Of a stretch of 64,000 bases of DNA, positions 9,001 to 17,449 are shown piece by piece. Position 1 is the first letter of the stretch. Each line of letters begins with the position of its first letter. This stretch comes from Flavonifractor hominis (GTDB lineage Bacteria; Bacillota; Clostridia; Oscillospirales; Oscillospiraceae): NCBI RefSeq assembly GCF_040095835.1, contig NZ_JBBMFT010000006.1, positions 62,001-126,000 of the forward strand. The letters run 5' to 3'. The notes under the pieces were generated by a model. It made no database searches. It was not told the origin of the DNA and worked only from the letters and a program-made list of their open reading frames with translations. Position numbers and translations under genes: made by a program.

Positions 9001-9029
9001 ATAATACCACATAATGTACGGAGATGCAA
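9001..9029 (-). promoter_or_regulatory. Promoter of ssnA-ygfK
   Basis: -35 TTGCAT (9024-9029), 17-bp spacer, -10 TATTAT (9001-9006), reading leftward. It fixes the start of the roughly 190-nt ssnA leader. Confidence 0.75.
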
Positions 9030-9077
9030 GAGAGGGATTTTGAAAAACTAAAAATTTTTCAGGGCATATAATTTTGT

Positions 9078-9104
9078 TGAATTTATTTCGGGCTGTGGTA
9101 CAAT
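9078..9104 (+). promoter_or_regulatory. Weak promoter candidate for the YheO-type regulator
   Basis: A -10 match TACAAT (9099-9104) lies 39 bp before the ATG. The possible -35 elements (TTGTTG at 9074, TTGAAT at 9078) give non-ideal spacing of 19 or 15 bp. The divergent ssnA promoter is about 45 bp away, so a regulator bound between them could control both. Confidence 0.4.
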
Positions 9105-9142
9105 AAAAAAGAAAAATAAACCATCGCAAAGGAGGCGCAGAT

Positions 9143-9781
9143 ATGCTGGAGGCATCTTCTCTGCAACTGTTGTTCCAGCTGGCAAAAGGAATTGCCGGTC
9201 AATTCGGGCCAAACTGTGAGGTGGTGGTACACGATCTGGCATCCAATGTACCGGAAAGCTCTATCGTAGCCATTGAAAACGGCCACGTGACCGGTCGTAA
9301 AGTGGGGGACGGACCATCCCATGTGGTGCTGGAGGCTCTGGGGGGCGAGCAGGAAAAGCTGCAGGACCACCTGTGTTACCTGACCCGGACCAAGGATGGC
9401 AAGATTCTTAAGTCCACCACCATTTATATCCGGGATGACGATGGAAAGGCTATCGGAATCTTCGGCATTAACTATGACATTACCCTCATGCTGGCCATGG
9501 AGGAGATGATCAAGCAGTTTACTGCCACCGAGAAGGAGGAGCGGGAGCCGGAGCCCATTTCCCGCAACGTGTCCGACCTGCTGGATGAGCTCATCGACCA
9601 GAGCGTGAAGCTGGTAGGTAAGCCGGTGGCCCTGATGAACAAGGAGGATAAGGTGAAGGCAGTCCGTTTTCTCAATGAGACGGGGGCCTTCCTTATTACC
9701 AAAAGCGGCGATAAGGTGTGCAAGTTTTTCGGTATCTCCAAGTACACACTTTACAGCTATATTGACGAAGCGAAGGAATAA
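9143..9781 (+). CDS. YheO-type transcriptional regulator (PAS plus helix-turn-helix)
   Basis: Cytoplasmic DNA-binding regulator of 212 aa. The N-terminal about 120 residues match the YheO-like PAS domain (GPNCEVVVHDL, then GIFGINYDITLML). The C-terminal about 70 residues form the HTH_22-type domain, ending FGISKYTLYSYIDEAKE. AAAGGAGG lies just before the ATG. It is transcribed away from ssnA-ygfK and faces the purine permease, so it is probably the local ligand-responsive regulator of purine use. The ligand is unknown. Members of this family often sense small metabolites such as amino acids. Confidence 0.88.
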   Translation: MLEASSLQLLFQLAKGIAGQFGPNCEVVVHDLASNVPESSIVAIENGHVTGRKVGDGPSHVVLEALGGEQEKLQDHLCYLTRTKDGKILKSTTIYIRDDDGKAIGIFGINYDITLMLAMEEMIKQFTATEKEEREPEPISRNVSDLLDELIDQSVKLVGKPVALMNKEDKVKAVRFLNETGAFLITKSGDKVCKFFGISKYTLYSYIDEAKE

Positions 9782-9788
9782 GGTGCAA

Positions 9789-9816
9789 AAAAGCCCGGCC
9801 ATTTGGCCGGGCTTTT
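9789..9816. terminator. Bidirectional terminator between the regulator and the NCS2 permease
   Basis: A 12-bp stem AAAAGCCCGGCC/GGCCGGGCTTTT with loop ATTT serves convergent genes. Confidence 0.9.
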
Positions 9817-9818
9817 GA

Positions 9819-11150
9819 TTACTTTTTCTCGTCTGGATCTTTGGGCAGCAGCAGGTTGAGCAGGATGGCCATGAGAGTGGCCACTACTACGGAAGAAGAC
9901 CCGAATACCGTATTGACCCAAGCGGGGAATCCTTCCCCGCTCAAGCAGCCGGACACCTGGGTAATACCGACACCTAGGGCAACGGACAGGCCCACCACGG
10001 AGCTTTTGCGGGGAGTAAAGCCCCCTTCGGTGATCATACGGATGCCCGTCATGGTAATGGTGGCGAACACCGAAATGGTGGCGCCGCCGATGACGCACTG
10101 GGGAATGGTGGTGAGCAGGGAGGCAAACTTGGGCACCAGTCCGGCCACCAAGAGGATGAGGGCCGCCAGGGCGAAGACCGCACGGTTGATGACCTTGTTT
10201 ACCGTAACGATACCAACATTCTGGCTGTAGGTAGCGGCGGGCAGACCGCCGAAGAAAGCGCCCAAAATGCTCATTACGCCCTGTCCTACGATGCCGCCGG
10301 ACAGCTCCCGGTTGGTAGGCATACGGTCCATACCGCCCATGGTGGTGGAGCTGAGGTCGCCGATGGTCTGTACTGCGTTGACCACATAGACGATGCCGAG
10401 GGACACACAGGCGGCCGGAACGAATTTAATCTCGAACGGCATGAACCGGGGCAGGGCAAACCAAGCCGAGCTTCCCACGCCGGACAGGTCCACAATTCCC
10501 AAAAAGTAGGCGATGATGTAGCCTACAATCATTCCAATGAGGATGGCGCCCAGTTTGAAAATGCCCTTGGTAAAGTTGCTCAGAATCACCACTACGGCCA
10601 GTGTGATGAGAGCAACCACCCAGCTTTTCACATTGCCGAACCACTCGGTACCAGCACCACCGGCCATATATTTGACCGCTGTGGGATAGAGAGACAGACC
10701 GATGGTAAAGATCACTGTACCGGTGACCAGAGGCGGGAACAGGGGGCGAATCCATTTAACAAAGATGCCGAATACGATGGCCACGATGCCGCCCACGATT
10801 TCGGCGCCCAAGATGGTGGCCAGGTCAAATTCTGCGCCGATGGCCTGGAGGGTGGGGATGTAAGCGAAACTAATGCCCATGATGACGGGCAGACCCGCGC
10901 CAATGCGTCCGAAGATGGGGAAGAGCTGAAGCAGGGTGGCCAGAGCTGTCAGCACCAGAGAAACCTGGATCATCAGGATCTTGTCCGCTTCAGACAGGCC
11001 GCAGGTATTGGCGATCAGGATCGCTGGGGTGATAATGCCGACCACAGCGGCTACCACATGTTGCAGTCCAAGCGGGATCAGTTGTCCAGCCTGGGGGATG
11101 CCGCGCCACTGAAAGACCACATCAGAGCCGCGGGGAGTCGTTTTGTCCAC
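9819..11150 (-). CDS. NCS2 family purine (xanthine/urate) permease
   Basis: Integral membrane nucleobase:cation symporter of about 443 aa with some 12-14 hydrophobic segments. The family core is recognisable: QHVVAAVVGIITPAI near the N-terminus, FAYIPTLQAIGAEF, and FGGLPAATYSQNVGIV with an NCS2-type N-V-G-I. This group imports xanthine, urate or uracil. Next to ssnA-ygfK, a purine is the likely cargo. I place the start at the GTG at 11150 because GAGGTG lies 6 nt before it; the frame also opens at 11180. It has its own promoter (11204-11232). Confidence 0.9.
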   Translation of the reverse strand: MDKTTPRGSDVVFQWRGIPQAGQLIPLGLQHVVAAVVGIITPAILIANTCGLSEADKILMIQVSLVLTALATLLQLFPIFGRIGAGLPVIMGISFAYIPTLQAIGAEFDLATILGAEIVGGIVAIVFGIFVKWIRPLFPPLVTGTVIFTIGLSLYPTAVKYMAGGAGTEWFGNVKSWVVALITLAVVVILSNFTKGIFKLGAILIGMIVGYIIAYFLGIVDLSGVGSSAWFALPRFMPFEIKFVPAACVSLGIVYVVNAVQTIGDLSSTTMGGMDRMPTNRELSGGIVGQGVMSILGAFFGGLPAATYSQNVGIVTVNKVINRAVFALAALILLVAGLVPKFASLLTTIPQCVIGGATISVFATITMTGIRMITEGGFTPRKSSVVGLSVALGVGITQVSGCLSGEGFPAWVNTVFGSSSVVVATLMAILLNLLLPKDPDEKK

Positions 11151-11203
11151 TCCAATCACCTCACAAAAAATTTTTAGCACAAACTGTTTTTTTGTTTAAT
11201 CAA

Positions 11204-11232
11204 ACTATATACCATTTGCGCGTCCGATGCAA
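11204..11232 (-). promoter_or_regulatory. Promoter of the NCS2 permease
   Basis: -35 TTGCAT (11227-11232), 17-bp spacer, -10 TATAGT (11204-11209). It has the same CTTGCATC -35 context as the ssnA promoter. Confidence 0.75.
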
Positions 11233-11330
11233 GTAAAATGTAATGAGGAAATGGAAAAAAAGACAGGGTATTTTTGTATAAAATGTCTGCCGTGGAGGCA
11301 TGGCCAGCAGAGGAAAAATCAAAAAAACGC

Positions 11331-11359
11331 TTGCAATCAAGGGGGAAATGTGATACGAT
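11331..11359 (+). promoter_or_regulatory. Promoter of secG
   Basis: -35 TTGCAA (11331-11336), 17-bp spacer, -10 TACGAT (11354-11359). This leaves a leader of about 80 nt before secG. Confidence 0.7.
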
Positions 11360-11448
11360 AAAAGCCACGTTTAAGGAGTGGCGCGGGATTTTTGCGCCCG
11401 GAGATAGAACAAAAACGCCCTGTAGCGGGGCCGAAAGGACGATGTAGC

Positions 11449-11685
11449 GTGAGTATCCCTCAGCTGATTTTGAGCATTGTGGACGTAGCTGCCGCGATTT
11501 TCCTGATTGCCGTGGTGCTGCTTCAGTCTGGTAAGAGCGCAGGCCTGTCCGGCGCCATCGCCGGTGTGGCGGACACCTTTATGGCCAAGAACAAGGCCAA
11601 GACCTGGGACGCCAAGCTGGCCAAGATGACCAAGTGGGTGGCCATCGGCTTTGTGGTCATTACGTTTGTAATGTGCCTGATCTAA
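11449..11685 (+). CDS. secG: Preprotein translocase subunit SecG
   Basis: Small SecYEG accessory subunit of 78 aa, the usual length. Two hydrophobic segments (residues about 4-24 and 57-77) flank the conserved loop SGKSAGLSGAIAG. I chose the GTG at 11449, preceded by GAAAGGA at 9 nt; longer readings of this frame add a non-homologous arginine-rich extension. As in many Firmicutes, rnr follows. Confidence 0.93.
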   Translation: MSIPQLILSIVDVAAAIFLIAVVLLQSGKSAGLSGAIAGVADTFMAKNKAKTWDAKLAKMTKWVAIGFVVITFVMCLI

Positions 11686-11696
11686 ACACGCGAACA

Positions 11697-11727
11697 AAAC
11701 GCCTTCCCGGCCGGGAAGGCGTTTTTG
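11697..11727 (+). terminator. Intrinsic terminator between secG and rnr
   Basis: A GC-rich stem AAAACGCCTTCCCGG/CCGGGAAGGCGTTTT is followed by TTTTTG. Reads into rnr would be reduced. Confidence 0.85.
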
Positions 11728-11741
11728 TTTTTATATTAGTG

Positions 11742-11750
11742 TGTTATAAT
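11742..11750 (+). promoter_or_regulatory. Extended -10 promoter of rnr
   Basis: TGTTATAAT is an extended -10 (TG at 11742-11743, TATAAT at 11745-11750). No clear -35 is seen, as is usual for extended -10 promoters. Confidence 0.6.
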
Positions 11751-11778
11751 AGGAAAAAACGGGGAAAGGATTTCTTAT

Positions 11779-13839
11779 ATGAAACAAGAAAAGGAAGTCG
11801 GAGGGGTAACTGGCATTTATCAGGCCACCAGCCGCGGATTTGGCTTTGTGACGCCGGAGGGTGCCGTGGGTCGGGAAGAGGACTATTTTATCCCACCCCG
11901 GGCAGAGGGAGGCGCCTGGAACGGTGACAGAGTCCGAATCTGTCCCGAGGAAGAACAATCCGAAAGCGGCGCCAGGCGTACCGCACGGATCACCGCAGTG
12001 CTGGAGCGAGCCAACAAGACGGTGACGGGTGTGCTCAGCAAGCACAATCGGGAGCTCTGGCTCAAGCCGGACAGTGAACGCCTGCCCGGAGCCATTCAGG
12101 TAATGACCAAACGGCGGGGCATCCGGGCAGGGGATCGGGCTGCTGTGGCCATCGTGAGTTTTGGCGGCGGAAAGCGTCCTCCGATGGGGACCCTGCGGGA
12201 GGTATTTGGCCCCGCGGGAGACCGGGCCAGTTCCGTGGCCGCCCTGCTTTACCAGTATGAGATCCACCCGGAGTTCCCTGACGCTGTACAGGCAGAGGCC
12301 CAGGCGGCACCCCAGACGGTGGAGGCGGGGGCCTTGGATGGAAGGTTGGACCTGCGGGGAGAGACCATCATTACCATCGATGGGGCTGCCTCCAAAGATC
12401 TGGATGACGCGGTGAGCCTGAAGCGGGATGAACAGGGCTGCTGGGTTCTGGGGGTCCATATTGCCGATGTGAGCCATTATGTCACCGCCGGTTCTGCCCT
12501 GGATCTGGAGGCTTGGGAACGGGGGACCTCCGTGTATTTTGCCGATCAGGTGGTGCCCATGCTGCCCAGGGAACTGTCCAACGGCATCTGTTCCCTCAAT
12601 CCGCAGGTAGATCGGTTGGCTCTGTCCTGTATCATGACGCTGGGAGAGGACGGAGCAGTGGTGGAGCACACCATTGCCAAAAGCGTCATTCGGACAACGG
12701 AGCGGATGACCTATGAAGACTGCAATGTGCTGCTGGCCCACGGGGACGACGCCCTGGCGGAGCGGTACAGAGATATCCTGCCCATGCTGGAGGCTATGGC
12801 GGCCCTGGCCAGAGTGCTGGAGAGCCGGCGGCGGAGGCGGGGAAGTCTGGATCTGGACACCCGAGAGAGCTATGTGGTGTGCGATGAGACGGGCACGCCG
12901 GTAGAGGTGCGTACCCGCACCCAGGGGGAGAGCGAGGCGCTCATTGAGTCCTTTATGCTGGCGGCCAATGAGTGTGTGGCCGAGCACCTCAACCGTCTGG
13001 AGCAGCCCTGTGTCTACCGGGTCCATGAAAAGCCCTCTCTGGACAAGACCGAGACGCTGCGGGCTATGCTGGCGCCCCTGGGCTATGACCTGAAGCAGGC
13101 CGACGGACCTTCGCTGCAAAAACTGCTGGATACGGCCAAAGGTACACCTGAGGAGGCTGCTGTGGCCATGATGGTGCTCCGCTCACTGATGAAGGCTCGG
13201 TATGATACCCAAAATCTGGGACACTTTGGGCTGGCGGCTCCTTATTATTGTCACTTCACCTCTCCCATCCGCCGGTATCCAGACTTAATGGTCCATCGTA
13301 TTCTCACTGCTCTGCTGGAGGGAAAGCTTTCTGTCGGGACCGCCAAACGGCTGGCTGCAGCGGCGGAAAAGGCGGCCGTCCAGTCCTCTCAGCGGGAGCT
13401 GGCGGCTCAGGCCGCCGAGCGGGAGATCGAAAAGCGCTATATGGCCGAATTTATGCAGAGCCATGTGGGAGAGCACTTTACCGGCACGGTATCCGGCGTG
13501 ACACGTTTCGGACTGTTTGTCCTGCTCTCCAGCGGAGTTGAGGGGCTGCTGCCGGTAGAGAATTTGCCCGGCCGGGGCTATCACTACGATGAGCTCCACC
13601 TTACCCTGAGCGAGGAGGGAGGACAAGAGCGCTATACCTTCGGCATGCCGATGGAAGTGGTTTGCGCTGCCGCCGACCCCTCCAGCGGACAGATCGACTT
13701 TGTCCTGCCCGGCAGTACGCTACAGGCACGCCCGACCCGCCGGGAGAGCAAACGGGAGAATCCGCCCACACCACGAAAAGAACGGCAGAAACGAGCCATG
13801 CATGTACCCAAAGGGCGAAAGGGACGAAAAAAGCGATGA
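11779..13839 (+). CDS. rnr: Ribonuclease R
   Basis: Processive 3'-5' exoribonuclease that degrades structured RNA, including in trans-translation. It has 686 aa, shorter than the Bacillus (about 780) and E. coli (813) proteins, mainly because the N-terminal helix-turn-helix extension is missing. Order: cold-shock OB folds (GFGFVTPEG at about residue 18), then the RNB domain with catalytic aspartates in TIDGAASKDLDDAVSL and the motif FTSPIRRYPDLMVHR. An S1 domain (TGTVSGVTRFGLFVLL) and a lysine/arginine-rich tail follow. The stop overlaps the next ATG (ATGA), so it is co-translated with the GH3 gene. Confidence 0.95.
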   Translation: MKQEKEVGGVTGIYQATSRGFGFVTPEGAVGREEDYFIPPRAEGGAWNGDRVRICPEEEQSESGARRTARITAVLERANKTVTGVLSKHNRELWLKPDSERLPGAIQVMTKRRGIRAGDRAAVAIVSFGGGKRPPMGTLREVFGPAGDRASSVAALLYQYEIHPEFPDAVQAEAQAAPQTVEAGALDGRLDLRGETIITIDGAASKDLDDAVSLKRDEQGCWVLGVHIADVSHYVTAGSALDLEAWERGTSVYFADQVVPMLPRELSNGICSLNPQVDRLALSCIMTLGEDGAVVEHTIAKSVIRTTERMTYEDCNVLLAHGDDALAERYRDILPMLEAMAALARVLESRRRRRGSLDLDTRESYVVCDETGTPVEVRTRTQGESEALIESFMLAANECVAEHLNRLEQPCVYRVHEKPSLDKTETLRAMLAPLGYDLKQADGPSLQKLLDTAKGTPEEAAVAMMVLRSLMKARYDTQNLGHFGLAAPYYCHFTSPIRRYPDLMVHRILTALLEGKLSVGTAKRLAAAAEKAAVQSSQRELAAQAAEREIEKRYMAEFMQSHVGEHFTGTVSGVTRFGLFVLLSSGVEGLLPVENLPGRGYHYDELHLTLSEEGGQERYTFGMPMEVVCAAADPSSGQIDFVLPGSTLQARPTRRESKRENPPTPRKERQKRAMHVPKGRKGRKKR

Positions 13840-15107
13840 CAAAATGTAATTTTGTATTAGCTTTATTGCTTGGAGTATTTGTTTTTGCTGCCGGATGCAG
13901 CGTACAGCCCGATGCTGTTCCAACACCGAGTCCCACACCGGTGGTGACGGTTTCTCCTGAGCCTGTACCCGAACCCGAACCAACGCCTACTCCTGACCCA
14001 GCGGAGGAACGATTGGCCGGGCTGAGTGTGGAACAAAAGGTAGGGCAGCTCCTGGTGGCTGGAATCGAGGGGACGCAGCCGGGAGAGGACGCGGTGCAGG
14101 CCATACAGAACTATCAGGTGGGAGGCGTTATCCTCTTTGGACGAAATGTGGAGAGCGTCGGGCAGCTGTGTGCGCTTACCAATGGCCTGAAGCAGCTCAA
14201 CGGGGAACATATCCCTCTCTTCCTTTGTGTCGACCAGGAGGGCGGCCGGGTGGACCGGATGCCGCCGGAAGTGGTTCGCACGCCCAGCGCTTGGCAGGTG
14301 GGGGAAACGTTGGATCCAGAGGGAGTTGGCACCGCCTATGGTGCGCTTTTGGCGGAGGAGTGCGAGGCGTTTGGCTTTAATGTAAATTTTGCTCCTTGTC
14401 TGGATATCTGGTCTAACCCTGAGAATACAGTCATCGGTGACCGGGCCTTTTCAAATGATGGGGAGTGGACGGCTCTGTTTGGTCAGTGCGCAGTGGAGGG
14501 AATCCAGAAGGAGAAAAATGTGGTTCCAGTGATCAAGCATTTCCCTGGCCATGGGGATACGGCGGTGGACTCCCATGAGGCGCTGCCTGTGGTAAGCAAG
14601 ACGCTGGACGAGCTGAGGCAAAGTGAGTTAATGCCTTTTGAGATGGCGCTCCATCCGGAACGGTACACCGGGGGCACAGCTGCGCCTGCCGTTATGGTAG
14701 GACACATTCGGATGGACGGAGTGGACCCCAATGTTCCGGCGACCCTCTCCAACAAGGTGGTCACTAAGCTGCTGCGTGAAGAAATTGGGTTTGACGGGGT
14801 GGTGTTTACCGACGATCTGACGATGAAGGCCATCACGGATGCTTACGGTGTGGGTGACGCCGCCGTGCGGGCGGTGGAGGCGGGATGCGACGTGCTGTTG
14901 GTGTGCCATGGGGAAGAAAATCTGACACTGGCGCGCGAAGCCCTGCTGGAGGCTGTAGAGAGTGGACGGATCTCCGATGCACGCTTGGATAAGAGTGTGT
15001 GCCGCATCCTGAAACTGAAACAGATCTATGGTCTCAACGCTGTACTAGTGGAGACGCCTGATTTGGATGCACTGAATGAGCGGATCGAAACTCTTCTGGA
15101 AGCATAA
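13836..15107 (+). CDS. Family 3 glycoside hydrolase, NagZ-like beta-N-acetylhexosaminidase lipoprotein
   Basis: Lipid-anchored hydrolase of 423 aa. A short signal peptide ends in the lipobox A-A-G-C (about Cys20) and is followed by a Pro/Thr-rich linker to residue 45. The GH3 N-terminal barrel has the NagZ signature KHFPGHGDTAVDSHEALP (substrate-binding Lys/His and the Asp-His dyad). The nucleophile Asp is in GVVFTDDLTMKAI. It removes N-acetylglucosamine from muropeptides or chitin fragments outside the membrane. ATG overlaps the rnr stop by 4 nt. smpB, the more usual follower of rnr, is absent here. Confidence 0.92.
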   Translation: MTKCNFVLALLLGVFVFAAGCSVQPDAVPTPSPTPVVTVSPEPVPEPEPTPTPDPAEERLAGLSVEQKVGQLLVAGIEGTQPGEDAVQAIQNYQVGGVILFGRNVESVGQLCALTNGLKQLNGEHIPLFLCVDQEGGRVDRMPPEVVRTPSAWQVGETLDPEGVGTAYGALLAEECEAFGFNVNFAPCLDIWSNPENTVIGDRAFSNDGEWTALFGQCAVEGIQKEKNVVPVIKHFPGHGDTAVDSHEALPVVSKTLDELRQSELMPFEMALHPERYTGGTAAPAVMVGHIRMDGVDPNVPATLSNKVVTKLLREEIGFDGVVFTDDLTMKAITDAYGVGDAAVRAVEAGCDVLLVCHGEENLTLAREALLEAVESGRISDARLDKSVCRILKLKQIYGLNAVLVETPDLDALNERIETLLEA

Positions 15108-15150
15108 AAGAAGCACCCCACATGTCAGCTGACACGTGGGGTGCTTCTTT
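15107..15150. terminator. Bidirectional terminator between the GH3 and SLH genes
   Basis: A 15-bp perfect stem AAAGAAGCACCCCAC/GTGGGGTGCTTCTTT has an inner palindrome TGTCAGCTGACA in its loop. Confidence 0.9.
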
Positions 15151-15153
15151 GAT

Positions 15154-17229
15154 TTACTGAGCGTCAATATAAACGGACAGCGCATCCAGACACAGGGTAG
15201 CGTCCTGTCGTGTAAGTGTGCTGTGGGGAAGGAAGAGATCCCCGCGTACTCCACTGGGGGGCAGCGCATTTGTACGGATACAAAATTCCACAGCCGGTCG
15301 AGCCCAGACGGAGATGTCACCGTAATCCAGCAGAGCAGTCAGCTCTGTACCAGTCGTGGGTGTGCTTATCCCAAGCCACCGGGCGTAATTGTAGATCATC
15401 ACAGCAGCCTGTTCCCGGGTGACCGACTGGGAGGGGAGAAATCTGCCCTTTCCGTCGCCACTGACGATGCCATTTTCTGCTGCCCAGATCACAGCATCAC
15501 TGCCTGTTACGTCCACAAAGGCAGCAGAGGCACCGGGCTGTGGGCGGCCTGCCAGGTCATAGAGCATAGTAACAAACTCCAGCCGGTTAAGCGAACCGCC
15601 ATTGGAACTGGTGTAGAGAGTACACGTGCTCTCCCGTGCGGGGGAGAGGGAACCGTACTGTTCCGACTGGGCTTTGGCATAAGCGGCCAGCACGCAGGCG
15701 GCCGAGCCGCCTGAACTGCCGAAGCGCTCATCGGTGGCCGAACTCCAGGTTGGGATCACGTCCGGGAAATCAGCGGCGCTGTACCGGCAGGCCGGTACCG
15801 CTACCCGCAGAAGTGTCGAATCGTCTATCGGCACACCGTCACGGAGCAGGGGGCTGACTCGCTGGCCGGCTGAACCGGTCAGGTAGAGGTCATAGTCCAA
15901 TCCATAAAGCAGGTCGGCATTTTTGCCGCCCGAGATGGTCAGATCCTGAGTAGACACAGTGTACTGCCCAGCTGAGGCGTCCAGCAGCGTCCGAAGCTGG
16001 TGGGCAGTCAATTCTACGACCACTATGGGGGAGTCGTCGGGCAGCAGGCGCGTGCAGTCACGCAGAGTGAGGCTGGTCTTTCCCGCGGCCATCCACTGTG
16101 CCACCGAGCCATTTTCCAGCAGGCCGGGGGAGAGCAGGGCTACATCAGCGCCAGAGGCCCACAGCATGGCACGTGCCACCAGGTCGGTGGTATCGGTCTG
16201 GGTATAGCAGGGACCAGCGCTGTCCTCCCAACTGCCGCTCAATACGGCCAGGGGTTGGAGCGCTTGGCGCTCAGTGGCAGCGTGGAAGGAGGAGAGCGTG
16301 GCAGACAGCGCCGGATCGCTTTCGTAGGACTCCAGCTCCAGCAGGTTGCTGGAGCCAAGCTTCACGCTTCCATCAGGTGAGAGAGTAACCGTGGTGCGGG
16401 TCAGAGCGTGACCGCCACCGTTGACATAGCTGACGGCCTCTCCGGCCGCATTTTGAAAGATTTTGGTATCGGCAATACCATGACCGCCCACCAGAAGGTC
16501 TATCCCGGTGGTCTCGGTAGCAAAGGCGGTTAATTCCGCGTCAGACCCATGACAGACCACCACGACCAGATCGCACGCCTCCTGCTCCAAAACGGGCTGC
16601 CAGATGTAGGTCCACTCCCAGGCGTAGGAGTTGGTAGTGTTCTGACTGTGGGAAAAGCACAGGCCGTTGTAATGAGAGGCGGGGACCTGCTCAGGGGCGT
16701 CCATAGCGCCCAGGCCAAGCACGCCCACACGGATGGTCTGCTCCCCGGCAGTCAGGGAAAAAATCTCATAAGGAGTATAGGCCGGAGCCTGGCTGCTGCG
16801 GTTGAGAATATTGGCCGAGAGCACCTTGGTGGTGCCTAGAGAGTGGAAAAACTGGGTCTGGTCTCCAGCGGCAAGCTGAAATTCTTCCCAGCCGGGAATC
16901 AGCGCGTCATAGCCGATGCCGGTCAGCGCAGCAGACACTGCACTGGACGAAGTAGTGGTCACTGAGCCTCCGGCATCCAGCAACAACACGTCATCCATGA
17001 CCGAGCGCTCCTGCGTCATGGCTGTAGCGACCTTCAGATAGTTCTGCGGCGTATTCTGCCCCGTCAGCGGATCTGTATCGCTGGTACGGCCGGCCATATC
17101 GGCAGTGGTATAGATACCAAAGGTGACGCTCTCATTTTCAGGAATGACTGCCGCCGCGCCGCTTAACAGCAGGGCGGCGGAAAGTGTACCTGCCCAGATC
17201 AGCTTCCAGAATGGGGATTTATGTCGCAT
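15154..17229 (-). CDS. SLH-domain surface protein with degenerate metallophosphatase/5'-nucleotidase domain
   Basis: Exported protein of about 691 aa. A signal peptide (residues 1-28, ending SGAAA) is followed by a UshA-like metallophosphatase and 5'-nucleotidase C-terminal layout (about 30-520). The C-terminus has about three S-layer homology repeats (LNRLEFVTMLYDLAGRP; VTREQAAVMIYNYARWLG). Most metal ligands are not canonical: D-x-H is D-M-A, G-D is G-G in LLDAGGS, GNHE is replaced by GWEE, and GGHTH is GGHGI. Catalysis is therefore doubtful. I chose the start at 17229, preceded by GAGGCG. It is probably anchored to the wall polymer. Confidence 0.82.
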   Translation of the reverse strand: MRHKSPFWKLIWAGTLSAALLLSGAAAVIPENESVTFGIYTTADMAGRTSDTDPLTGQNTPQNYLKVATAMTQERSVMDDVLLLDAGGSVTTTSSSAVSAALTGIGYDALIPGWEEFQLAAGDQTQFFHSLGTTKVLSANILNRSSQAPAYTPYEIFSLTAGEQTIRVGVLGLGAMDAPEQVPASHYNGLCFSHSQNTTNSYAWEWTYIWQPVLEQEACDLVVVVCHGSDAELTAFATETTGIDLLVGGHGIADTKIFQNAAGEAVSYVNGGGHALTRTTVTLSPDGSVKLGSSNLLELESYESDPALSATLSSFHAATERQALQPLAVLSGSWEDSAGPCYTQTDTTDLVARAMLWASGADVALLSPGLLENGSVAQWMAAGKTSLTLRDCTRLLPDDSPIVVVELTAHQLRTLLDASAGQYTVSTQDLTISGGKNADLLYGLDYDLYLTGSAGQRVSPLLRDGVPIDDSTLLRVAVPACRYSAADFPDVIPTWSSATDERFGSSGGSAACVLAAYAKAQSEQYGSLSPARESTCTLYTSSNGGSLNRLEFVTMLYDLAGRPQPGASAAFVDVTGSDAVIWAAENGIVSGDGKGRFLPSQSVTREQAAVMIYNYARWLGISTPTTGTELTALLDYGDISVWARPAVEFCIRTNALPPSGVRGDLFLPHSTLTRQDATLCLDALSVYIDAQ

Positions 17230-17280
17230 ATTATATCGCCTCATTTCTCCCAATGGAGGGAACGATGTCTTCTTGAGGCA

Positions 17281-17309
17281 ATTATACGTCCCGGCTTGGC
17301 GGGATGCAA
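17281..17309 (-). promoter_or_regulatory. Promoter of the SLH protein gene
   Basis: -35 TTGCAT (17304-17309), 17-bp spacer, consensus -10 TATAAT (17281-17286). Confidence 0.8.
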
Positions 17310-17326
17310 CCGGTGGGGGTACGATG

Positions 17327-17355
17327 TTAGGAAAAAGAAACATTCGTGGTATAAA
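17327..17355 (+). promoter_or_regulatory. Promoter candidate for the 17450 lipoprotein
   Basis: TTAGGA (17327-17332), 17-bp spacer, TATAAA (17350-17355). The -35 match is partial. Confidence 0.45.
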
Positions 17356-17449
17356 TAACCCTTAGAATTGCGAAAATGGGGGGCGACCGTCCGGATTCCG
17401 GAACTTCCTGAAAAAGAGACCGTCTAACAGAAAAAAGGAGGGAAGCAGC

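Noticed and set aside
15123..15134. TGTCAGCTGACA palindrome as an operator
   Set aside because: It is the inner loop of a bidirectional terminator between convergent genes, so no promoter is there to regulate.
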